DNA from: Odobenus rosmarus divergens
Lineage: Eukaryota > Chordata > Mammalia > Carnivora > Odobenidae
DNA length: 64,000 nt
Assembly (NCBI RefSeq): GCF_000321225.1
Contig: NW_004450382.1
Location: 982,932 to 1,046,931, forward strand
Reading direction: 5' to 3'
Shown here: in pieces, positions 27,901 to 39,900 of the stretch
How the letters are laid out: each line of letters opens with the position of its first letter
Numbering within the stretch: the stretch's first letter is position 1
Position numbers and translations under genes: made by a program
The notes under the pieces: generated by a model
The model's input: the letters and a program-made list of their open reading frames with translations, nothing else
Databases searched by the model: none
Told to the model about the DNA's origin: nothing

Positions 27901-30900
27901 AGGTATGATTTGGACTCAGCATAAGAACCTTACATAGCAGAGGTTTGGGAATAAATCAGGAAAAAATTCAGTAAATTTATTTTTTCCCATTGAGTCATTC
28001 ACCAGATACTCATTTAGTACCTAATATATGTATAGTATTTTACTCTGTCTCCAAACTCTCTACTTCTGCTAATTGGACTTTTAGTAGGCTTTCTCATACT
28101 CATTAGCTTCATCTCATAAACTTGCTTCTTCTGATTTGCTGTTTCCATTAATAGCATCAACATCCATCTGATCACTTGGCTGATTATCTAGATTGGCTTC
28201 TTCTTTCCTCCTCCTCATCATCACTCATTCCCCTGTACCAAGCAGTTATAAATTCCCTGTCACTTATTCCCTCTATGATGTCCTATGCCCTTGTCACCTC
28301 CCGTGTACTATTGTAATGCACCCTTTTATTTCCTCATCTCTCTATATTCATCTTGCACAAAACTGCCAGAATGATCACCTAAGACAATTTGAATGTATGA
28401 CATCCTTTCCTCAATCACTTCAGCAGTCCCAAACCATCTATAGCAGGGTTTGGTAAATTTCTTCTATAAAAAGTCAGATAATAAATATTTTAGGCTTTGC
28501 TGGTCACCTGTGACACTAGGTTTTTGTTACATTTACCTTTCTTTCCTTTTCTTTCTTTCTTTCTTTCTTTCGTTTTTTGTTTGTTTTACAATGCTTGAAA
28601 AATGTAAAAAGTGTATTACTAGCTCATGGGCCATATAGAAACAGGCCTCTGGCCTGTGAGTGTTCCTGACCAACCCTGATCTTACAATACAGTGTCCGAA
28701 CTTCTTAGCAGTGGCATGTATAATTCTTTATAGCCTAAGCCTAATCCATCTTTTATATTTTACTACCCCTTCTTTCTCTTACCTGGAAAATTATTCATCC
28801 TTCAAATTCACGTTGTCCGTTTTGGGAATCCTCTTCTATCACACATATCTTAAGATCTCATTAATCTTTATATCTCTGTTTGAATAGCACTCTTGTCTCT
28901 TATCACAATATCTATAACACTTAATTACATTTATTTCCTCACTTGTAATCTCCTTAAGGGCAGCCTTCAGATCCTTTTCATATTCGTATCCCTAGCACCC
29001 TCACAAAAGCACCTAATAATTGCTTTAATGAATTCTAGCCACTATACAGAAGTAATTAGAATTTACTTCGTGGGGTGCCTGGGTGGCTCAGTCATTAAGC
29101 ATCTGCCTTTGGCTCAGGTTATGATCCCAGGGTCCTGGGATCGAGCCACGCATCAGGCTCCCTGCTCGGCAGGAAGCCTGCTTCTCCCTCTCCCACTCCC
29201 CCTGCTTGTGTTCCTGCTCTCGCTATCTCGCTCTCTGTCAAATAAATAAATAAAATCTCTTTTTAATTATTTTTTTAATAAAATCTTTTTTTAAAAAAAT
29301 GGGTTTTTTTTTTTTACTTCATTATTGAGAGGAAAACCAGTGAGCATTTATTCATTTTCCTCTGTGTAAGCACTGTGTTTGGTGGTTCTGAGCAATACAG
29401 GTAAGTACAACATTAGTCATGACTATCCATGAGCTGAAAGTCTAATTGGAATAATAAGATATAACAACATGAAAGCTCATGTGATGTGTATGAAATAAAA
29501 TAGTAACAGATGGCTAATAACAAATTCTAGACAGACTTAGAATAACTAAATGAATTAAACACTAGTGTTCAGTTCAGATTATGACCATCAAGGAAAATTT
29601 TGCTGAAAACTTGTCATTTGAACTGATATTTGGAGGATGGTCCAGATTTGGATAGGCAGAAAAAAGTCTGGAGAGTATTACACATCATTAAGAGAAGTGG
29701 TAGTTAAATACAAATTCTGAAACCAGAAAACACTGGCAATATTTGAGGGATGGTGAATGATCATTTTAATTACTCCTGGGAGCACTAGGGAAGTATCCAG
29801 ACTAGGGGTCCTTATCCTACTGGTAACGGATGAAGCTTTCAGGGTAGATGAGATCTCTTAAGGAAGAAGAGTGGAAGAGTAAAGAATGGGAAAATAAAAC
29901 GTGGAGGAATATTTAATAATTTATAAATATTAGGAAAATACCGATATAGTCAGTAGGACTAAGAAACTGAAGACATCAAAAAATAGTATACTCTCACAAA
30001 AATCTGGGTTAGGTGAGTTTAAGTTAGCAACTGGGGTTGTCAACACTTGACAGTTGCTGCTGACAAGTTGAGGAAAATAAATGAAAAAAAGGGTTTTGAC
30101 CTTAGCAGTTGGAAAGGTTTAGGTCACCTTTGAGTTGAGGTTTTAAGAGAGCAGTGTAGGGATGAAACAAGATTTCAGGGGATTCTGGAATTATGTGGGT
30201 GGAAGTGGAGGTAGTGGCAATTTTGAGACTCGATAGTGAAAGGAATATAGGTGGTGGTAAAGTTAAGTGAAAGGATGGAGAAAATCTGTAGGAAGAAGCC
30301 CTTGTAATATACTGGAAAGAGGTCACTAAAGAATCGTGACCTAAGTAAGATATGAGTAGGAATAAAACTGATTGACAAGTGGAATTTTCTTTGAAAGGGT
30401 TTAGGATACTTGTTTGTCTGATGTAGAAGGGAAAGAATGTGAATTTACGTCAAAAGAGCAACTACTATCTAGGAAACAGTATAGCATGGAAATTAACAGC
30501 AGGGCTTTGGAGTAGTGTCCACTTTGCACCTTCTTTGTGATACAACCGTGGACAAGTTTCTTAAGTTCTCAGTTTTATCACCTATAAAATGGAATAGTAG
30601 TACCTATCTTTTAAGGTTTTTGTGAGGTGTAAATGAGATTTTATGAGGTATTTAAAACTGGCGGGGCGCCTGGGTGGCTCAGTCGTTAGGCGTCTGCCTT
30701 CGGCTCAGGTCATGATCCCGGGGTCCTGGGATCAAGCCCCACATCGGGCTCCCTGCTCCACGGGAAGCCTGCTTCTCCCTCTCCCACTCCCCCTGCTTGT
30801 GTTCCCGCTCTCGCTGTGTCTCTCTCTGTCAAATAAATAAAATCTTTAAAAAAAAAAAAAAAAAAAACACTGGCATATAGTAAGTGCTAATAAATTACAG

Positions 30901-33900
30901 TGATTATTATCAACACACTTTGTTCTATTCCTTAAGAAGTTTTATAAGTGTACTTCATTTGAAATGTTGGTAAGCATTCTGTTAAACCATAGAGAGTATA
31001 AAAATGAGTTAAAACAGTATGTCCTCAGACACCTAAGAAAGCTTTTGAGGGTGAAGAAGTGGCAAGTACAAAAGTCAGGACACAGAGCTTAAGATTAGTT
31101 TAGCTCTGTTGTGTAGGACTATCCTAAGTCGAGGATGGAATAAAAATAGGAAAACTAAGGTAAAGGCTGTGAATGTCCTTGCAGAAGGTAATGAAGCCTG
31201 AACAGGGATGATGAAAGTGGGCAGAGAACGGAGGTGGTGAAGGCACACAGTGGGAAGGAAACAGGACACCGCACATTCTTCTCTGGGAAACAGATTATGG
31301 AGCCATTCACTGGAGTTAAGAGAGAAAGATCAGTTTTCAGGAAAAGTTGATGAGAGTGGTTCTGCGTGTGTGAAATGTGAGGTATTAGAGGAAGGAAGAG
31401 GTGAGATGACTGGGATTTATCCAGTCATTTTCTTTAGGCATTCAATGGTTATTACAAGTGAGAATCTAAAAAGTGTATCACTAGAGGTACAAAATAATCT
31501 TAAAGAGTTTGTTATCTAGTAGAGGGACAGATATAAAAAATAAATGTTCTCCTATGCATGTAGAGGGTCCTCAGACTCTTTATAGATAAGGTCATATTTG
31601 AACTGGGTTTTGAAGTAGAAAAGGAAAGACTGGCCATTTGTTGACATCCTCCTATGTTCCAAGACCTTCATTAGGCCTTTTACGTGTATTCTATAACATT
31701 TACTCCTCTAATCCTAGGACGCAGGAAATTATGTAATATAAGGTTCCATAACTAATAAAGTGATGTTGTCAGGACTCTTAAACCAGGTTTGTCTGACTTC
31801 AGTCCAGAGCTCTTTCCGGTGCTTCAAGCTGCCTCCCATCCTGAAGGATTAAAAAGGAGGGAGGAAGTTGAGAATTCAGGTTTTAGAGTCAGACTATGAT
31901 TTTCAGCAAGTTATTTAATTTTGCTAAACTTGTTATCATAAAAATTAATTGGAGCTAATTATATCTGTCACATAATTGTGGTAAACGAATGAAATTAAAG
32001 TTTTAAAAGTACTTGGAATATAATAGTGGTACATCTTAAGTAGTCAGTAAATAGTAGTTTAGAAACAGTAGGAGGGGCGCCTGGGTGGCTGTTGGTTGAG
32101 CGTCTGCTTTTGGCTCAGGTCGCGATCTCAGGGTCCTGCGATCGAGTCCCACATCGGGATCCCTGCTGAGTGGGGAATCTGCTCCCTCTCCCTCTGTCCT
32201 TTCTCCACGTGTGTTCTCCCTCCTGCTCTCTCTCAAATAAGTAAATGAAAAGATCTAAAAAATAAATAAATAGAAACAGTAGTTCAGGGCGCCTGGCTGG
32301 CTCAGTCCATGGTGCATGTGACTCTTGATCTTGGGGTCGTAAGTTCGAGCCACATGGCATAGGGATTACTTAAAAACAAACAAACAAAAAAACCAGTAGG
32401 AGTTTGTTAGGGAGCAAGTAGATGGGGCTTTCCAGGCAGAGGAACCATTGTTACCAAAAAAAAAAAAAAAAAAAGAAGGAAAAACATACCATGTTTGGGA
32501 AAAGACAAATGATTAAGTATGGCTGGTAATTGGGAATTGGTGGGGGGAAGTATTAGTTAAGCCAGTCCAGTCATGGAGGTCTCTCTCTCTTTTTTTTTTT
32601 AAGATTGTATTTAAGAGAGAGCAGTAGGAGTGAGAGAGCACAAGCAGGGGGGAGCAGCAGAGAGGGAGAGAGAAGCAGGCTCCTCACTAAGCAGCAGGGA
32701 CGCAGGGACCCAGAACCCTGGGAACATGACCTGAGCCAGAGGCAGACGTTTAACCAACTGAGCCACCCAGGCGCCCCCATTCATGGAGGTCTTTATAAAA
32801 ACTCAGGGGTTAGGGGTAGAGATACAGTTTTACATATTTTCTACATGTTTCAACAATTTAAATGATTAAGCAGTTATAAAATAATTGGTTTTTCTGATGA
32901 AGTTAATGGAGAAACAGATAGATTATAACAGAAGAACACTGAGGCTAGAGCTCTGAAGAATGCCTGCATCCACTGAAGGGAATCCAGAAAGGAAAAGAGG
33001 ACAAGTTCGAAAAGATGGGTGATAGCAATCTCTCATTCTCCAAAAACAGATTTTTTTTTTAAGATTTTATTTATTTCAGAGAGAAAGAGAGCATGAGAAG
33101 GGGGAGGGGGAAGGAAAAGCAGACTCCCTGCTGAACAGGGAGCCCGATGCTGGACTCCCTCCCGGGACCCTGGGATCATGACCTGAGCCGAAGGCAGATG
33201 CTCGACCAACTGAGCCACCCAGGCGCCCCAGATTTTTTTTTTAAATTAAGAGCTGGCCTTGGAATATAATATGATGACAAGATTTTTGGTTATTTATTGA
33301 AAATAGGGATAGAGATGAGTATTACAGAGAATTGATAGTAATAATGAGCAAGTATAAGACAGCAGATACTGGCTTATGCAGAAAAGTTTGGCAATAAGAG
33401 GATGATGGTATAAAGGAAAATAAATGTTTGGGTTTTTTTCCCTAGCTTCAGTAAGGTAGCTTAGCATGTTTGTAGATAAAGGGGAAGAACTTATTAGAAC
33501 AAAGGAAGAAATAATTGATAAATTCTGAAAGGAAAGAGAATGGATAGATATAGAATGGTAGAAGAGGGGGTAGGAAGCTATTGAACTTGTGCAAAGGAGA
33601 GAATTGGGGAAAGTTTGGATCTAGTGACTTCTGACTTCTCAGTCCAATAGGAGAAGGCAAGATCATTTGAAGTGGAGAGAGTTGGGATTGATTTGGAGTT
33701 TGAAGGAGAGGACATTTTTTAAAAACCCATGGTTGATATGTGGTTCACTTCGGTGGATTTGTATGTATAAAATTCCTCTAATAAAAGAAGGCATGGGGCA
33801 TAGGTTTTCTCCAGTGAGCAGCCAGCTAGATAGCATAGTGTTTGAGTTACTGAAAATTAAGATTAAATTGGAATAAAGTTGGGCAAAGATACAGGTATCC

Positions 33901-36900
33901 TGTTGCATGTAACACTGTCTGGTAAACTTTCCATACTATGGCAAAAACTCAAGTGTTGGAGTGGCCTGAGGTGCCAGTGTTAAAGACAAAGCATCTGATA
34001 AACCGTCTACAACTCTGAGGAAGCTGCTGGGTAACTGTCATCTTTGATAATGAGCCTTACATAAGCAGCCATCTTTAGGTTTCCATCAGTGCAAGAAAAA
34101 AATTAATCTCCATTCCAGTTGGGTCGTTGTCTCTTACCTGCTTGCATCTTCTTTTTGGAGCATTGCAAAAAGCAATACTACGTATTACTTGAGTAACCTT
34201 AGACAAATTGTGTAATTTTCTTAACCTTAGTGTCATTTTTTTGTAAAAAGTTGACATAATTATACCTGACCAGGTTAAGAATGAAAACAGTATGACAGCC
34301 ATCTGATAGATACCCAGTTATATTAATTTCCTTCTTAAAGCCTGCCTCTTTAATACCAACAGAGAAATTCTTTTCACTCAGATCTTTCCTTTTTTCCTGG
34401 CAGTCTCTCAGTTCTGATTGTTTCATTCTGGGAAAATGGACATTTTTCACTTGCTTCAGCCTCACTCCATTGATGTGCTGTTTTCCTGTTTTCCTCAGGT
34501 AGTGTAATTGACTCAAAAAGAGTGAGGTGTGCCTGGGTAGCACAGTCGGTTAAGCATCCAACTTTTGGTTTCTCTTCAGGTTGTGATCTCGGGGTCATGG
34601 GATCAAGCTCTGCATCGGGCTCCACACTGAGTGCAGAGTCGGCTTGAGATTCTCTTTCCCTTTGCCCCTCCCACTTCTGCTGTGTGTGCTCGCTCTCTGT
34701 CTCTCTCTCAAATAAACAAATCTTTAAAAAAAAATATATATTCTAGTTGCACTACAGTGCCCAATCATAATTGGGATCAGGGCCAGAGTGACAGAATGGG
34801 CCTAGACCCCACAAGGCCAAGCAAAGAAGGGACCAAACCAGAATTGTCTAGCCATTTACATTGCCCACACTGGCCTAGAAGTAGCTTCCTGTCATTGAAG
34901 TTCTTGGAAAATAACCTTTTTTTTTTTTTTTTTTTTTTTTTAAAGAATCAAGATTACATCAGAGGTTAACAAACATGCCATAAAAAGGGAACACTTTAGG
35001 GTCCAGTAAGTTTGGGAAATGCCACCTCTCAAATTCACATGTATAGTTAAATGCTTTGGGAAATAGCATAGTAAAGAAACCTGTTGAAGTTTATTCATCT
35101 CTGCATCTCCCACACTTACTAAACTAGAGCTCTGTTTTTTGAGAATACCATTAATAACCCATGGTACTTCTGGTTTCCATCTGCTTTTTTCCTTCAAGTG
35201 CCTAACCTCAGAAAGAGGTTGCATACCTTCCAAACATGTTAAGATGGGTAAGCTCTAGGAACTCATGTTCCCACATAACATTTTATTCTTGCTTTATGTG
35301 ATCTTCCAGGCTGAGCTTCTGTCTCTATACTTGTTCTGACTGATTTGTTTTTTCTTCCCATGTAGCCCAGTGCATGGAAAGCTAACAGAATGGAACACAA
35401 ATCAGGATCCCTTTCCTCTAGCCGGGAATCTGCTTTTACCAGTCCAATCTCTGTTACCAAACCAGTAGTACTGGCTGGTGGCGCAGTTTTAAGCTCTCCT
35501 AAAGAGGTGAGTGAAGATAAGGCCAAGCAGCCTTTTCTAAAATTGCTATTTCCCATTTACTTATACTGAGATACATGGTGTGACATGTAAAGCTCTAATT
35601 CCATTTCCTCTGTAGCTGTGTTTAGCTTAGAGTCATTTTTTTTTTTAAGATTTTATTTATTTATTTGACAGAGAGATAGCTAGAGCAGGAACACAAGCAG
35701 GGGGAGTGGAAGAGGGAGAAGCAGGCCCCGCCAAGCAGGGAGCCCGATGTGGGGCTCAATCCCAGGACCCTGGGATCATGACCTGAGGCAGACGCTTAAC
35801 AACTGACCCACCCAGGTGCCCGCTCAGAGTCATTTCTTTACTGGTAATTCCCATTTGCATCCAAAGATGGGCAATAGCTGAGTGGAGTAGTTGCTCAGTA
35901 GTAGACTGGGTTCAGCCTGTGTTAGACTGGCATAAAAGATCAAAGAGGTGCTGTATAAGCCATACAGTCTTAACTGCAAAAACCCTGGAAAGCTGTGGGT
36001 TGCCTGGGTGGCTTAGTTGGTTGAGCATCTGCCTTTGGCTCAGGTCGTGATGCCAGGGTCCTGGGATCAAGCCCCCAGTCGGGCTCCCTGCTCATCGGAG
36101 AGCCTGTTTCTCCCTCTCTGTTCCTCCTGCCTGCTCGTTCTCTCTCTCTGTGAAATAAATAAAATCTTTAAAAAAAAAAAAAAAACCTGCAAAGCTGAAG
36201 TCTGTTTATTTTAATGAAAAGGATAGTTTACTTTAGGTATAAAAGTGATAATTAGGCTACCAGATTCCGGAAATCAGTACCATGTAGAAGTGACCCAGAG
36301 AGTCCCAGTTCTTGCATCTGCTGTCAGGAGCAACCTATTTGTGGTATTTGCCCAGAGTCCTTCGAGCACTACTCCTCCAATAGAGATCAGCTCCTCTCGC
36401 CTGACCAAGCTGACCCGCCGAACTACCGACAGGAAGAGTGAGTTCTTGAAGACTCTAAAGGACGACCGGAATGGAGACTTCTCAGAGAACAGAGACTGTG
36501 ACAAGCTGGAGGATGTAAGAGCATAAGGCTTTTCTGGGGCAACATAGGGGTTTTCCTGTGTTGTGTATGTCCTTTTTTAAGTCTTTAATTGGTCAGTGCT
36601 GTAAAAAATTGGTAAATTATAGAAGCTTTCATCAGTTAGGATTACATTTAATTGCAATATAAGAAAATCTGACAAATAGAACCACAAAACAAAGAGGGGT
36701 TTTTTTTGTATCCTCCAACAGGAAGGTTAGAGGTTGCAGGCTAAGCAGGTAGCTCATTGGGATTATCAGGAAACTTACAACTTTTGGTCACCTTGGACTA
36801 GGGTAGTTACCGACCTCTATTACTTCCCGTCTGTATTCTGGTTAGGGAAAGGACAGGGAGCCAAAAACCTGAAAGGGGATAATGTCCCTTTTAATAATGC

Positions 36901-39900
36901 TTTCTTAAAAGCCACACCCTGCAATTTCCAGGAGTACAACATTGGCCAACTATCAAATGGCAACTCCTAGCTGCAAGGGACTCTAGAAAGGTGAACTTTT
37001 TAAAGGCTGAGCACAATAGTTTTTTTAGTCCAAATTGTTAAGGAAGGCTAGAGCATTGATGCTGCATTAGTATCTAGTAGCATCTCCCACCATTGACATA
37101 ACCTAAAGTTAAGATCCTGACCAGTTGGTATACTTGAGAAATCTTAGTAAGGTGAACAAGTCTTCATTTTTAAATGGGGAAAACCTGTGGGCTGAAATTG
37201 TTTTCTGGAGAGCACGTTTCCTTGGTTCTGACTCCTTAATCTTGTAGATTGTGTATCTTGCCACAAAGGGTCATTGAACCAAGTGTGTCCTTCCCTTCTT
37301 TCAGTTGGAGGACAACAGCACCCCTGAACCAAAGGAAAACGGAGAGGAGGGCTGTCATCAGAACGGCCTTAGTCTCCCTATAGAGGAGGAAGGGGAGGTC
37401 CTCTCACACTCCCTGGAAGCAGAGCACAGGTGAGTGCAGATCAGATCACAGGGCATGCTGTGTATGGCCTGTAAGGAGCTTGAACATCCTTAAGACATCC
37501 CAGATGGAGTCTGGCCTACAGAGAGAAGTGTTCATGGGCCATAACTTGTTCTCTCTTTATGCCCCAGCTTGGCCTATTGCCCACTGGACATTCCTTTACA
37601 GATTTGCCAACTTTTTCACAACTTTCCTCTGCAAGGCTTTCATGTAGTTTAGTTTCAGACTAGGTTTATAACTCCATTTGGAGAGGGGAACCTATTTTCT
37701 AGGACCGTTGTGCTGGCCCTTGGACCCTCCTAGCCCAAGTGAGCCTTTATAAGACCCCTTTAAAAGGCCTTGGGAGGCCATGCCTCCCCACAGGTGGAGC
37801 TTGTTCTTTAAATGAGGGCCTTGAACATAGAGCAGCCAGCTGTTTGGGGCACCTGGATGGCAGATGGGGCCTGCCATGTGTGGCAGTACCTTCCTAAAAT
37901 GAAGTTCCTGTCCTGAAGAACTTTAGAAGTCAGCAAGATCACAAGAGTATGAAGGAGACCACGGTGCCATGAAATTGAAGGAGAACTTAGGTACATGTGG
38001 AGATGTGCTGATCTGCTTACTAGAGACAAAAGTGAGATTTTTTTTTTTTTAAAGATTTATTTCTTTGAGAGAGAGGGGGGAGGAGCAGAGGGAGAGGGAG
38101 AGAATCTCAAGCAGACTCCCCACTGAGTGTGGAGCCCCGTCATTTGCACAACCCTGAGATCATGACCTGAGCCAAAATCAAGAGTCGGCCGCCCAACCGA
38201 CTAAGCCACCCAGGCACCCCAAAAGTGAGATTTCAGGGTGCCTGGGTAGCTCAGTTGGTTGAGCGTCTGCCTTCAGCTCAGGTTATGATCCCAGGGTCCT
38301 GGGATTGAGCCCCGCATCGGGCTCCCTGCTCCGTGGGAAGCCTGCTTCTCCTTCTCCTTCTGCCTGCAGCTCCCCTTGCTTGTGCTTTCTCTCTGTCAAA
38401 TGAATAAATAAAATCTTTTTTTTAAGTGAGATTTCTTTTTGTCAGAGAGGGCCCTTGCACTTTGGCTTTTATGCAGTCTTATTTTCTGCTGCTTCTCTCT
38501 CCTCTCTGTAGCTCTTATACTCTGGAAAGAGCAACTGTGGAGATCCCTCATTTAATTCAAACACCTAAGTAGCCATAATTAAAGCTTATCCCACTGGGGA
38601 GGGGCACTTGGGGGTCCTGGAATTGGGCCTGTGTCGGGCTCCATGCTCAGCAGGGTGTCTGCCTGAGGATTCTCTCCCTCCCCTCCTCCCGCTCATGTGT
38701 GCATGCATTCTCTTTCTCTCTCAAATAAATAAATTTAATTAAAAAAAAAACACATCCCACTGGGGAGAAAAGAAAAATCCCAAGTGGGGTACTGTTGCCC
38801 CTGGGCAAGTAACTTTTGTCTGGAAAGTTGTGGGCTTCGCACTTAGGCTTAAAGATGTCGTATTTTCTTTGCCTGACCTCCCTCTACCAGGTTATTGAAA
38901 GCAATGGGATGGCAGGAATATCCTGAAAATGATGAGAATTGCCTCCCCCTCACAGAGGATGAGCTCAGAGAGTTCCACATGAAGACGGAGCAGGTATGCC
39001 GTAAACCTTCCCTGGAGATCTGTTAATGACTAGGAGAGAAAGGAACAGGGCAGTGATTGCCCTTAGAGAGCCTCAGTTTTGTGTGAGAGAAGGGACCTTG
39101 GAAAAGAAAATAGAAAGTAAGTTGCCATAGTAGAAATACAGAAGAGCAAATCAGTGCCTAGGCAACAGGGATCTCCAGTAGTGGATACAAAAACTGGGTC
39201 AGTAGTTAGCAGATTCCAGAAAGTAGTATGTTCTTTCATCCTGGCAGCTCTACCCCCTTATCAGAACCACAAGGCTGTGTTCCAGGGTTATGGGCTGAGC
39301 CCTGGGTCTCTAGGGAAGCAGGCTTATTCCCACCGCCTCCAGCCCTGTGGTTTCCCTCTGATACTCTGGCCAGAGCCAAGAAACTACCTCTGAATTTATC
39401 CAACAAGTGGTTCGATGCTTCCTCTGAGTGAAACACTGCCAGATCCTGAGATTTATAGCAATGAACAAGGTAAATGGAGTCTACAAACTTCATGGAGCTT
39501 ATATTCTGGTGGTATTTATATTTATATTTTACTTAACACTTATTTTTATTTATGGTATTTATATTTAAAGCACAAACTAAGTCCTATAAAGAGAAATTAC
39601 AGCTGACATAAAGACTCTGCTCTTCAGAACTATTCTCTCAATCGTTGTCATCACCTGAGAACTTGTAGAAATAAAGAATCTGAAACCCTGCCTACTGAAT
39701 CAGAATCTGCATTTTTAAAAAAGATCCGTAGATGATTGATATGCACATTAAAGTTTGAAAAGCACAGCTATAAGAAATCTTGGATCTCTTAGAAGGGCCC
39801 CCTCTACATTCTGCCTAGAATTGAATACCTGCCTTTTCCAGGTCCCACTGCCAGTGTAGTCTTTGACGGTTTACTTTTTTCTTTTCCTGCTCACCATAGC

